Assembly: GCF_965204195.1 (NCBI RefSeq)
Contig: NZ_OZ241975.1
Location: forward strand, 744,001 to 808,000
Length of the DNA stretch: 64,000 bases
Direction: 5' to 3'
From: Poriferisodalis sp965204195
GTDB taxonomy: Bacteria; Actinomycetota; Acidimicrobiia; Acidimicrobiales; Poriferisodalaceae
Shown here in pieces: positions 49,441 through 57,288 of the stretch (its first letter is position 1; every line of letters begins with the position of its first letter). A model generated the notes under the pieces. It saw nothing but the letters and a program-made list of their open reading frames with translations, did no database searches and had not been told where the DNA came from. A program made the position numbers and the translations under genes.

Positions 49441-50028
49441 ATGCTGATCGCGTTCACCGGAGGTGCTCGCAGCGGGAAATCCACTGCCGCGCTGAGCGCC
49501 GCGACGTCGACCGGTGCACCGGTGACGTTCATCGCCACGGCCGAAGCCGGTGACGATGAGATGACTGAACGCATCGAGAGGCATCGGGCCGATCGGCCTG
49601 CGGTGTGGGCGACGATCGAGGCCCCGATCCACCTGGCGCAAGCTGTGGAGCAGGTTGACGCCGAGGCGACCATCGTCGTCGATTGCCTGTCCATGTGGGT
49701 CTCGAACCGGATGCTGGCTGAGCGCGCGGCAGTCGAAACTGAACCCGGTTCGGAGTCGGGCACCGGCGAACGGCTCAGCACCGACAGCGCTCGTGCGGTC
49801 GTCGCAGAGGCCGGCGACTTGGGCGAGCGCCTTCGAGAGCGCAGTGGCACGGCCATCGTGGTCACCAACGAGGTCGGCTCGGGCGTCGTTCCGGCCACGC
49901 CGCTGGGAAGGGCATACAGGGATGTGCTCGGGTCGGTGAACCAAGCCATCTTCGCGGCGGCCGACCGGGCGTATCTGGTGGTGGCCGGCCGCCTGCTGGA
50001 ACTGCAGGGCCCCAGCGATGGCGCCTGA
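49441..50028 (+). CDS. cobU: Adenosylcobinamide kinase / guanylyltransferase
   Basis: A 195-aa CobU/CobP enzyme. GGARSGKST (7-15) is the P-loop, EMTERIERHRADRP the guanylate-accepting histidine region, VDCLSMWVSNRM the Walker-B-like strand and VVTNEVGSGVVPATPLGRAYRDVLG the conserved C-terminal block. It phosphorylates adenosylcobinamide and converts it to the GDP form in nucleotide loop assembly. ATG 49441; its end overlaps the start of cobT by 11 bases. Confidence 0.9.
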   Translation: MLIAFTGGARSGKSTAALSAATSTGAPVTFIATAEAGDDEMTERIERHRADRPAVWATIEAPIHLAQAVEQVDAEATIVVDCLSMWVSNRMLAERAAVETEPGSESGTGERLSTDSARAVVAEAGDLGERLRERSGTAIVVTNEVGSGVVPATPLGRAYRDVLGSVNQAIFAAADRAYLVVAGRLLELQGPSDGA

Positions 50029-51082
50029 GACCCTGCCTCGTTCACGTGCTCGCTCAGGTGACGGCAGCGCGCTGGAACGGATGCTCGACGATTTGCCAGG
50101 TCCCGATGAGGCTGCGCAGCGGGCGGTGGCTGAACGGGCGTCGCAGGTGCTGCGTCCCGCTGGTGCGTTCGAACGGCTCGATCGGGTTGCCGCATGGCTC
50201 GCCGGCTGGCAGCGCACACCGGAGCCTGCCGTCGAACAGCCGGCGGTGCTCATTTTTGCAGCTGACCACGGAGTGACCACAGAGGGCGTGAGCGCCTACC
50301 CCGCCGACGTGACTGCTGCCATGGTGGCCGCCGTCGACAGCGGTGTCGCCACGGTGACTGCTGTCGCCCGCCAGGTGGGTGCGGTCGTGCGATGCGACGA
50401 CGTTGGCGTCGGCATGCCGACGGGCAACATCCGCACGCACGATGCGATGAGCGCCGACGAATTCGACGCAGCCGTCGAGGCGGGCGTTCTCGCTGTTGAA
50501 GGCGCCGTCACCGACGACCAGGCCGACCTGTTGGTGCTGGGAGAGTTGGGGATCGGCAACACCACAGCCGCGGCTGCCGTCTGCGGGCTGCTCTTCGCCG
50601 ACGACTCGATGTCCTCGGCCGAGGCCGCAGCCCGATGGACGGGGCCGGGTACCGGAGTGCACGCAAAAGCGCTCGATCACAAGCTGGCTGTGGTGCGCGA
50701 TGTGCTGGAACGGGTGGGCAGCGTTGCCCCGCTGGAGGCGCTGCGCCGAGCAGGCGGGCGTGAGCTAACAGCTATCGCCGGGGCGGTGGCGGCGGCGCGG
50801 CATCGCTCGATTCCGGTCATCCTCGACGGCTTCATCGGAACGGCCGCCGCGGCACCTTTGGCACTGGCTGCGCCGGGCAGCCTCGACCACTGCATTGCCG
50901 GGCATTGCTCCGCTGAGCCAGGCCATGGAGCGCTCCTAGACGAGCTCGGGCTGGAGCCGCTCGTGCGCTTGGATCTGCGGCTGGGAGAGGGCACGGGTGC
51001 GCTCGTCGCTGTGCCGATCGTGCAGATCGCCGCAGCGGCAGTCACCGACGTCGCCACCTTCGCCGAGTGGGGCCTGGCGTGA
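50018..51082 (+). CDS. cobT: Nicotinate-nucleotide-dimethylbenzimidazole phosphoribosyltransferase
   Basis: A 354-aa CobT. LIFAADHGVTTEGVSAYPADVT, LGELGIGNTTAAAAV, GPGTGVHAKALDHK, PVILDGFIGTAAAAPLA and LRLGEGTGALVAVPIV are the family blocks, with the catalytic glutamate in LGEGTG. It makes alpha-ribazole phosphate for the lower ligand of cobalamin. ATG 50018 overlaps cobU. Its stop overlaps the first GTG of a tandem repeat that leads into cobS. Confidence 0.9.
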   Translation: MAPETLPRSRARSGDGSALERMLDDLPGPDEAAQRAVAERASQVLRPAGAFERLDRVAAWLAGWQRTPEPAVEQPAVLIFAADHGVTTEGVSAYPADVTAAMVAAVDSGVATVTAVARQVGAVVRCDDVGVGMPTGNIRTHDAMSADEFDAAVEAGVLAVEGAVTDDQADLLVLGELGIGNTTAAAAVCGLLFADDSMSSAEAAARWTGPGTGVHAKALDHKLAVVRDVLERVGSVAPLEALRRAGGRELTAIAGAVAAARHRSIPVILDGFIGTAAAAPLALAAPGSLDHCIAGHCSAEPGHGALLDELGLEPLVRLDLRLGEGTGALVAVPIVQIAAAAVTDVATFAEWGLA

Positions 51083-51140
51083 GCTTGCGAAACGTAGGGG
51101 ATACAGCGTGAGCTTGCGAAACGTAGGGGTCTCGGCGTGA
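51079..51140 (+). repeat. 29-bp tandem repeat at the cobT-cobS junction, encoding two coupled mini-ORFs
   Basis: GTGAGCTTGCGAAACGTAGG starts at 51079 and again at 51108; a third, diverged copy (GTGAGCCTGCGTTACG) begins at 51137 as the start of cobS, so the period is exactly 29. Each copy opens a 10-codon frame ending in TGA that overlaps the next GTG: VSLRNVGDTA (51079-51111) and VSLRNVGVSA (51108-51140). The cobT stop overlaps the first. The result is a chain of four coding units linked by GTGA overlaps. The mini-peptides copy the N-terminus of CobS (VSLR). Confidence 0.85.
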
Positions 51141-51871
51141 GCCTGCGTTACGCGTGGGCCTTCCTGACCCGGCTCCCCGGCGGAGCGCACCCTCCGACCG
51201 AGCGCGACTTGGGGCGTAGCGTCCCGTGGTTCCCGCTCGTCGGAGCAATCGTGGGCGCCTTGAGCGGAGTGGTCTTCTGGGCTGTGTGGCAGCCGCTGGG
51301 CGCTCCGCTCGCGGCGATCCTGGCCGTCGCCACCGGTGCCGTCATCACCGGCGCCTTCCACGAGGACGGCCTGGCCGACACGGCAGACGCCCTCGGCGGC
51401 ACGACGCCCGAGGAGCGCCGCGAGATCATGAAGGATTCCCGCCTCGGGACGTTCGGAACGCTGGCGCTGGTGCTAGCAACGCTGGTGCAGGTCTTCGCTG
51501 TCATGCCACTGGCTGCACGAGATGCGATCATCGCCATGGTGCTTGCGCACGGGGTCGGCCGTGTGCTCGCGGTTGCGGCGATGGCCGCTGCGGGCTCCGG
51601 CTTGGGTCATTCCTACACCGCCCATCTGCGGGGCCTGCCATGCGCGCTCTCGCTGCTGGTCAGCTACGGCGCCGCGTTCGCACTCGGGCCCGTGGGTGTA
51701 TTCGCCGTCGGCGCGGCCACAGGCGCAGCATTGGTCGTCGGGCTCATCGCCTACCGCCGGTTCGGCGGCATGACCGGTGACGTTCTGGGCGCCATCGCCC
51801 AAGTCAGCCAGATGGCCGCGCTGGTGGCGGTGTCGCGGCTGCTCGACGACTCCGGCTGGTTGTGGACGTAG
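51137..51871 (+). CDS. cobS: Adenosylcobinamide-GDP ribazoletransferase (cobalamin synthase)
   Basis: A 244-aa integral membrane CobS. The signature AFHEDGLADTADALGG (about 74-88) with acidic metal-binding residues is clear, and six or seven hydrophobic segments follow the family pattern; the end RRFGGMTGDVLGAIAQVSQ is also conserved. It joins GDP-cobinamide and alpha-ribazole to form cobalamin at the membrane. GTG start at 51137, overlapping the last mini-ORF of the tandem repeat, which may affect its translation. Confidence 0.9.
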   Translation: MSLRYAWAFLTRLPGGAHPPTERDLGRSVPWFPLVGAIVGALSGVVFWAVWQPLGAPLAAILAVATGAVITGAFHEDGLADTADALGGTTPEERREIMKDSRLGTFGTLALVLATLVQVFAVMPLAARDAIIAMVLAHGVGRVLAVAAMAAAGSGLGHSYTAHLRGLPCALSLLVSYGAAFALGPVGVFAVGAATGAALVVGLIAYRRFGGMTGDVLGAIAQVSQMAALVAVSRLLDDSGWLWT

Positions 51872-51904
51872 AGTCCTGACCGAACAGCCCGCCCTCCGGT
51901 CCGA

Positions 51905-52042
51905 ATGAGCAGACTGCGGATGCGCGAACCGACCGAACCATCAGCAGAGGACAGAACGAATCGCGACGGATTCGCTGCGATGGCCATCTTGGCCATGACC
52001 ATCGTGTTCATCGTCGCGATCATTGTGTTCGCGATTGCCTAG
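51905..52042 (+). CDS. Small single-span membrane protein (45 aa)
   Basis: A 45-codon frame from ATG 51905 to TAG 52042. The first 23 residues are charged and polar (MSRLRMREPTEPSAEDRTNR), then one hydrophobic segment (AMAILAMTIVFIVAIIVFAIA) ends the protein. Base composition and codon use agree with neighbours. It lies 33 bases after cobS on the same strand. Function unknown; small tail-anchored proteins of this kind are often missed. The region 52043-52215 after it holds no gene I can recognise. Confidence 0.5.
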   Translation: MSRLRMREPTEPSAEDRTNRDGFAAMAILAMTIVFIVAIIVFAIA

Positions 52043-52215
52043 CGCCAAGCCGATACGCCGCGCGAAGTGGCGAGCTGCGGCACAGATTGGCTCCCATGTC
52101 GGGCGCTTGAACCCCCGGCAGCCGGTCGACGGCTGTGCTTGAATGACCGACTTGGCAGGCGGCGGTCGCATCAGCCCGCCATCGGGCCTGCCGAGTCCTC
52201 AGGGAGGGGAACTAC

Positions 52216-53547
52216 ATGACGACCAGTGAACGTGCTGTGACGCGCCAGTCGAGGCGCCGAACGTGGCGGACGGTGGCGGCACTTCTCGCCGTCTTCGCCC
52301 TGATTGCCGCCGCATGTGGCGGCGACGACGGTGAGGACGACGGAGCGAGTGCAACCGAACCCGCGCCCACAACCACCGAGGCGGCAGCCCCCGCGACCAC
52401 GGAAGCGCCTGCCGACGAGCCGATGGCCCCGAGCGGCGAGCCCATCAAAGTCATGACCGTGACCACCCTCAACGCAGCGGGTCCGACGTATCACAACATC
52501 GCGAACACGGCGATGGCTTACGCCGACTACATCAACGCACGGGGCGGCATCGGCGGCCGGCCGCTGGAGGTCACCGTCTGCGACGAGATGTTCGACCCCG
52601 CAGTGGCTGCGGCGTGTGCCCGCGAGGCAGTCGAGGAAGGCATGGTGTCGGTTGTCGGCTCGTTCACGTTCTTCGCGGAGAGCATCGTGCCCGTGATCGC
52701 CGAGTCCGACATCACCTGGTTCGGGCCGTGCTGCCCGATCACGCCGTCTGAGCTGACCAGCCCGCACTCGTTCCCCATCGGCAACCAGCCGATGTACGCA
52801 GTCGGCATCATCAAGCGAGCCATCGACGACGGCTGCCGTTCAATCAACGCCGTGATCATCGACGGCGCCCAGATCTTCCTCCCACCGATGGAGAACGCGA
52901 TCTCAGCCCTCGGCCAGAGCTTCGGCGACATCATCATCCTGCCGCCGACAGCGCAGGACTATTCCTCCGAAGTCGCCCAGGCGACGACCGATGCCGACTG
53001 CGTGATCGGCATCGTCTCAGAGACGCCGTACATCACCTGGAACACCGCGTGGACCCAGTCGGGCACCGACGCTCGCCAGTACGGCCCGCAGGGCAATCTG
53101 AACGAGATCTCCGCCGCGGGCAATGAGGAGTCGACCGACGGCGACATCATCGGCGGCATGTACCCCGACATCTCCACCGCTCCGTGGGATGAGTACCGGC
53201 TTGCCCTCGAGGAAGGCGGCTGGGACACCACCGAGCACGACTACAACAGCTTGGGCGGCATGGGCACGTGGGCGGCGTTCGCTGCCTTCACGCAGATCGC
53301 CGAGACCATCGACGGTGAGATCAACGCGACCTCGTTCTTCGAGGCTGCTTCGAACACGAACAACCTCGATCTCGGCGGCATGGTCCCCGTTCTGGACTTC
53401 ACACAGGAGTGGACCGATGGCCTCGAGGGCTACCAGCGCCTGTTCAACCGCAGCGTCGTGTTCAGCAAGCTGGAGAACGGCAAGGTCGTGCCGCTGACCA
53501 CCGAGTTCGAAGACGTCGGCGACTTGGCCACCGGCAACGCCGGCTGA
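52216..53547 (+). CDS. ABC transporter substrate-binding lipoprotein, branched-chain amino acid (LivK/Peripla_BP_6) type
   Basis: A 443-aa exported binding protein. The basic N-terminus RRRTWRTV, a hydrophobic stretch and lipobox LIAAAC (C34) mark it as a lipoprotein; a Thr/Ala/Pro linker follows. The mature domain starts PIKVMTVTTLNAAG and includes NARGGIGGRPLEVTVCDEMFDPAVAAACAREAVEE, the standard type I fold of LivK-like proteins. Start ATG 52216 has GGGAGGGG seven bases upstream. It supplies the ligand for the fused permease-ATPase that follows. Ligand unknown. Confidence 0.85.
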   Translation: MTTSERAVTRQSRRRTWRTVAALLAVFALIAAACGGDDGEDDGASATEPAPTTTEAAAPATTEAPADEPMAPSGEPIKVMTVTTLNAAGPTYHNIANTAMAYADYINARGGIGGRPLEVTVCDEMFDPAVAAACAREAVEEGMVSVVGSFTFFAESIVPVIAESDITWFGPCCPITPSELTSPHSFPIGNQPMYAVGIIKRAIDDGCRSINAVIIDGAQIFLPPMENAISALGQSFGDIIILPPTAQDYSSEVAQATTDADCVIGIVSETPYITWNTAWTQSGTDARQYGPQGNLNEISAAGNEESTDGDIIGGMYPDISTAPWDEYRLALEEGGWDTTEHDYNSLGGMGTWAAFAAFTQIAETIDGEINATSFFEAASNTNNLDLGGMVPVLDFTQEWTDGLEGYQRLFNRSVVFSKLENGKVVPLTTEFEDVGDLATGNAG

Positions 53548-53654
53548 CCGTCATCTGAGTACTGGCGCCCGTGCCGGGGTGGCCCGAGTGAGCGATCACC
53601 AGCCATCCCGGCGCAGGCGCGAGCCGGCCTAGCGCCGCTGCGACGGGAGCACCA

Positions 53655-56396
53655 TTGGACGAGGTCATCCGCTTCGCTCTGCTGGGATTCGGGGTCGGTG
53701 CCTTGTACGCGCTGGCCTCTCAAGGCTTGATCGTCGTCTACCGCGGCACCGGCGTACTCAACTTCTCCCTTGGCGCAACCGCAATCGCGGGCGTGTTCCT
53801 GCAGTGGGAACTCCAGAACCGGGCCAACTGGCCGTTCTTGCTCTCGGCGCTGGCGGGCGTCGCGCTGTCAGCGCTGCTCGGCGCCCTGACGCACTGGGTG
53901 ATCATGCGGCCGCTGCGGCGCGCCAGCACGCTGATCCGCGTCATCGCGACTCTCGGCGTGCTCATCTTGATCCAGGCCGGCGTGGTCATCCGGTACGGCT
54001 CCAACGCACGTCAGGTGTCCAGTTGGCTGCCCACGAACCGGGTGACGCTGTGGGGCGAGGTTGCGATCACCGTCGACCGGCTAATCCTGTTCGGAGTGGC
54101 ATGCGTGTTCGCCGTGCTGCTGTGGTCGATGTACCGACGGAGCCACTTCGGCCTCGCCACAGAGGCAGTATCCGAGAGCGAGCGAGCCGCTTCGGCCATC
54201 GGCTTGTCGCCGAACGCGATCGCCATCCAGAACTGGGCGCTGGGCTCGGCCATCGCTGCGGTTGCGGGCATCTTGGTGGTTCCCATCATCACGTTGCAGG
54301 TCACGGCCATGACATCGCTGGTGCTCGCAGCCTTGGCGGCGGCGCTGGTGGGCGACTTCCGGTCGTTCCCCATCGCCACCGCCGCCGGCCTGGCATTGGG
54401 CGTCGGTCAGACCCTTGTGGGCCGCTACGTCGACCAGCAAGGTCTCGGGCCATCGCTGCCGTTCCTGGTGATTGTGGCTGTGCTGGTGTTCAAGGGCCGG
54501 TCGCTGCCGCCTCGGGATTACTTCTTGCGCGAGCTGCCGATGATCGGCAACGGACGCATGTCGTGGGACTGGACGATCTTCGGCATCGGCACGGTGGCGT
54601 TCCTGATGCTCACCAAGCAGGCCAAGTGGATCGACGCCCTGACCGTCACCATGGGCGTTTCGATTGTGCTGCTGTCGATTGTGCTGCTGACCGGCTACGC
54701 GGGCCAACTGTCGCTGGCGCAGTACACCATCGCGGGGTTCGGCGCGTACATATCAGGACGACTCGTTGCGGTGTTCGACATCCCGTTCCTGTTGGCGCTG
54801 GTCGTGGGCGTGCTGGCCGCCGTGCCGCTGGGTTTCATCTTCGCCTTGCCGGCTGCACGAACCCGCGGGATCAATCTGGCAATTGTCACGTTAGGACTCG
54901 GCACCACCATCGAGCTGATGCTGTTCCGCAACCGCCAATACACCGGCGGCGTGCAAGGCACCCAGGTCGGCAGCCCTGAGCTGTTCGGCCTCGACATCGG
55001 CTCCATTCGCTACCCGGAGCGATACGGCCTCTTCGTGCTGGCGATGGCGCTGCTTGCGGTGTGGGTGGTGTCGAACGTGCGTCGTGGGCGCAGCGGCCGG
55101 CGTCTGCTCGCCATCCGAACCAACGAGCGGGCCGCGACTGCGCTCGGCATCGACGTGCCCAAGGCGAAGCTGTTCGCCTTCTCGCTCAGCTCTGCAATCG
55201 CGGCGCTGGGCGGGATCGTGCTGGCATTCCGGCTGACCTCGGTCAGCTACACGTCGTTCACCAACCTCACCTCGATCCTGTTCGTGGGCCTCGCAATCGT
55301 GGGCGGCGTCGGTCACCTGCTCGGTGCGTTCGTGGGCGCCACCATGGCCACCGCAGCCTTCAGCCAGGAAGTGCTCGAATCGACGTGGGATGGGGTGGGC
55401 CGCTGGACCCAGCTCATCAGCGGCATCGCCATCTTGCTCATGGTCCTCGGGTACAAGGACGGTGTCGCCGCCGAGTGGGTGAAGATCTTCCGGCTGGTGA
55501 AACGGGCGCGCAAGTGGGGCCGCTCATATTTCATCGAGCTGGAAGACGTCTCCGATCCGAACGCCTCTGAGGGCGAACAGTCGAAGGTCCCGGCTCGCGT
55601 GCTGAGCATCGAGAACATGACCGTGCGCTACGGGGCCGTCGTGGCGGTCAACGATGTCAGCTTCAACCTCACTCCGGGCACCATCACGGGGCTGATCGGC
55701 CCGAACGGCGCCGGCAAGACGTCGCTGATCGACGCCGTGTGCGGCTTCGCGCCGGCGGAAGGTCGCGTGGTGCTCGACGGCGAGGACATCTCGCGCGTGC
55801 CGCCCTCCAAACGTGCTCGCATCGGCATCGCACGTTCGTTCCAGACGCTCGAGCTGTTCGAGGATGCGACGGTGTTCGAGAACATCAGCGTGGCCGCGGA
55901 CCCCCAGGACATGCGGTCGTACCTGCGCGATCTGGTGGCGCCGTCGAGCCCTCCGTTCCCACCTGAGGTCGTGCGGGCGATCATCGAGTTCCAGCTCGAC
56001 GGCGACCTGCACCGCGACGTGAAGGATCTCTCCTACGGAAAGCACCGGCTGCTGGCGATTGCCCGGGCGGTTGCGATGCACCCGAGCGTGCTGTTGCTCG
56101 ACGAGCCGGCCGCTGGCCTGAGCACCGCCGAGAGCGAAGAGCTGGCCGAGGTGGTCCGGCGCCTGGCCCAGGACTGGGGCATGGCAGTGCTGGTTGTCGA
56201 GCACGACATGAACTTCGTCAACGAGGTGTGCGACGAGGTGGTGGTGCTGGACTTCGGCAACAAGATCGCAGTCGGGAGCCCCGAGCAAATCCGTCTCGAC
56301 CCAGCGGTTGTGGCCGCCTACCTGGGAACCGAGGCTGACGAGCACGACAGCGAACTTGAACGCCGTACGACGCAAGCTGCGGGAGGCGGCGCATGA
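53655..56396 (+). CDS. Fused LivH-LivM-LivG ABC importer subunit
   Basis: A 913-aa protein that joins three usually separate subunits. About 1-290 is the LivH-type permease (GALYALASQGLIVVYRGTGVLNFS), about 300-620 the LivM-type permease (GYAGQLSLAQYTIAGFGAYIS, LVFRLTSVSY-like region), and about 645-900 the LivG-type ATPase with Walker A GPNGAGKTS, LSYGKHRLLAIARA as the signature and LLLDEPAAGL as Walker B. All motifs look intact. TTG start at 53655. It ends in an ATGA overlap with the LivF-like gene, so both are made together. Confidence 0.9.
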   Translation: MDEVIRFALLGFGVGALYALASQGLIVVYRGTGVLNFSLGATAIAGVFLQWELQNRANWPFLLSALAGVALSALLGALTHWVIMRPLRRASTLIRVIATLGVLILIQAGVVIRYGSNARQVSSWLPTNRVTLWGEVAITVDRLILFGVACVFAVLLWSMYRRSHFGLATEAVSESERAASAIGLSPNAIAIQNWALGSAIAAVAGILVVPIITLQVTAMTSLVLAALAAALVGDFRSFPIATAAGLALGVGQTLVGRYVDQQGLGPSLPFLVIVAVLVFKGRSLPPRDYFLRELPMIGNGRMSWDWTIFGIGTVAFLMLTKQAKWIDALTVTMGVSIVLLSIVLLTGYAGQLSLAQYTIAGFGAYISGRLVAVFDIPFLLALVVGVLAAVPLGFIFALPAARTRGINLAIVTLGLGTTIELMLFRNRQYTGGVQGTQVGSPELFGLDIGSIRYPERYGLFVLAMALLAVWVVSNVRRGRSGRRLLAIRTNERAATALGIDVPKAKLFAFSLSSAIAALGGIVLAFRLTSVSYTSFTNLTSILFVGLAIVGGVGHLLGAFVGATMATAAFSQEVLESTWDGVGRWTQLISGIAILLMVLGYKDGVAAEWVKIFRLVKRARKWGRSYFIELEDVSDPNASEGEQSKVPARVLSIENMTVRYGAVVAVNDVSFNLTPGTITGLIGPNGAGKTSLIDAVCGFAPAEGRVVLDGEDISRVPPSKRARIGIARSFQTLELFEDATVFENISVAADPQDMRSYLRDLVAPSSPPFPPEVVRAIIEFQLDGDLHRDVKDLSYGKHRLLAIARAVAMHPSVLLLDEPAAGLSTAESEELAEVVRRLAQDWGMAVLVVEHDMNFVNEVCDEVVVLDFGNKIAVGSPEQIRLDPAVVAAYLGTEADEHDSELERRTTQAAGGGA

Positions 56397-57283
56397 GGCC
56401 GCTGCTGCAGACGCGAAGCCTCAAGTGCGGGTACCTCAACCGGGCGGTCGTCCAAGGAGTGAACCTGAAGGTCCACCAGGGCGAGGTGGTCTGCCTGCTC
56501 GGGCCCAATGGCGCCGGAAAGACCACCACGCTGCTGACCATCGCCGGTGAGCTGACGCCCGTCGACGGCATCGTGATGTTCGGCAACACGCCTACCTTCA
56601 CGCCCATGTACCAGCGCATCCGGCGAGGGGGAATCGGGCTGGTGACTGAGGAGCGCTTGGTGTTCACCAAGCTGTCGGCTCGCGACAATCTGCGAGTGGG
56701 CGGCGGTTCGGTGGAGGCAGCTCTGGAACTGTTCCCCGAGCTCGAGCCTCGGCTGGGAGTGCGCGGCGGCATGCTCTCGGGCGGCGAGCAGCAGATGCTT
56801 GCGCTGGCACGGGCGCTCAGCCGTCAGCCGTCGATTCTGCTGGCCGATGAGCTGTCGCTCGGACTGGCGCCGATCATCGTCGATCGGCTGCTGGGAGCGG
56901 TCCGCAAGGTGGCCGACACCACGGGCACCGGCGCCTTGATCGTCGAGCAGCATGCCCGCAAGGCGCTGGCCGTGTCTGATCGGATGTACCTGATGGCCCG
57001 CGGCCAGATCCTGCTGGAACTGCCGGCTGCCGAAGCCCTCAACCGCCTCGACGAAATCGAAGAGACGTACCTGACCGGCACGTCCGAGACCGAGGAAGAC
57101 CACATCGAGCGTTTGCGGCGCAAGAACAAGAGGAAGGCTTGGAGGCGCCTGCGGGTGCGCGAGCGTGAGCTGACACGGCTGTCGGGCAAGCTCGCCTCGA
57201 CCCGCACCGCCGCCGAAGACGACTTCTATTTCGAACGCGAACGACAACGACGACACGCGGCGATGGTCCGCCGAAAGAGGTAA
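56393..57283 (+). CDS. LivF-type ABC transporter ATPase with a basic C-terminal extension
   Basis: A 296-aa ATPase: Walker A GPNGAGKTTTL, signature LSGGEQQMLALARAL, Walker B ILLADELSLGLAP and switch region IVEQHARKAL. LivF proteins are usually near 235 aa; here the last 60 residues (from EDHIERLRRKNKRKAWRRLR to RRHAAMVRRKR) form a strongly basic, helical extension of unknown role. ATG overlaps the stop of the fused permease-ATPase. The next gene starts six bases later. Confidence 0.9.
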   Translation: MRPLLQTRSLKCGYLNRAVVQGVNLKVHQGEVVCLLGPNGAGKTTTLLTIAGELTPVDGIVMFGNTPTFTPMYQRIRRGGIGLVTEERLVFTKLSARDNLRVGGGSVEAALELFPELEPRLGVRGGMLSGGEQQMLALARALSRQPSILLADELSLGLAPIIVDRLLGAVRKVADTTGTGALIVEQHARKALAVSDRMYLMARGQILLELPAAEALNRLDEIEETYLTGTSETEEDHIERLRRKNKRKAWRRLRVRERELTRLSGKLASTRTAAEDDFYFERERQRRHAAMVRRKR

Positions 57284-57288
57284 TCACC

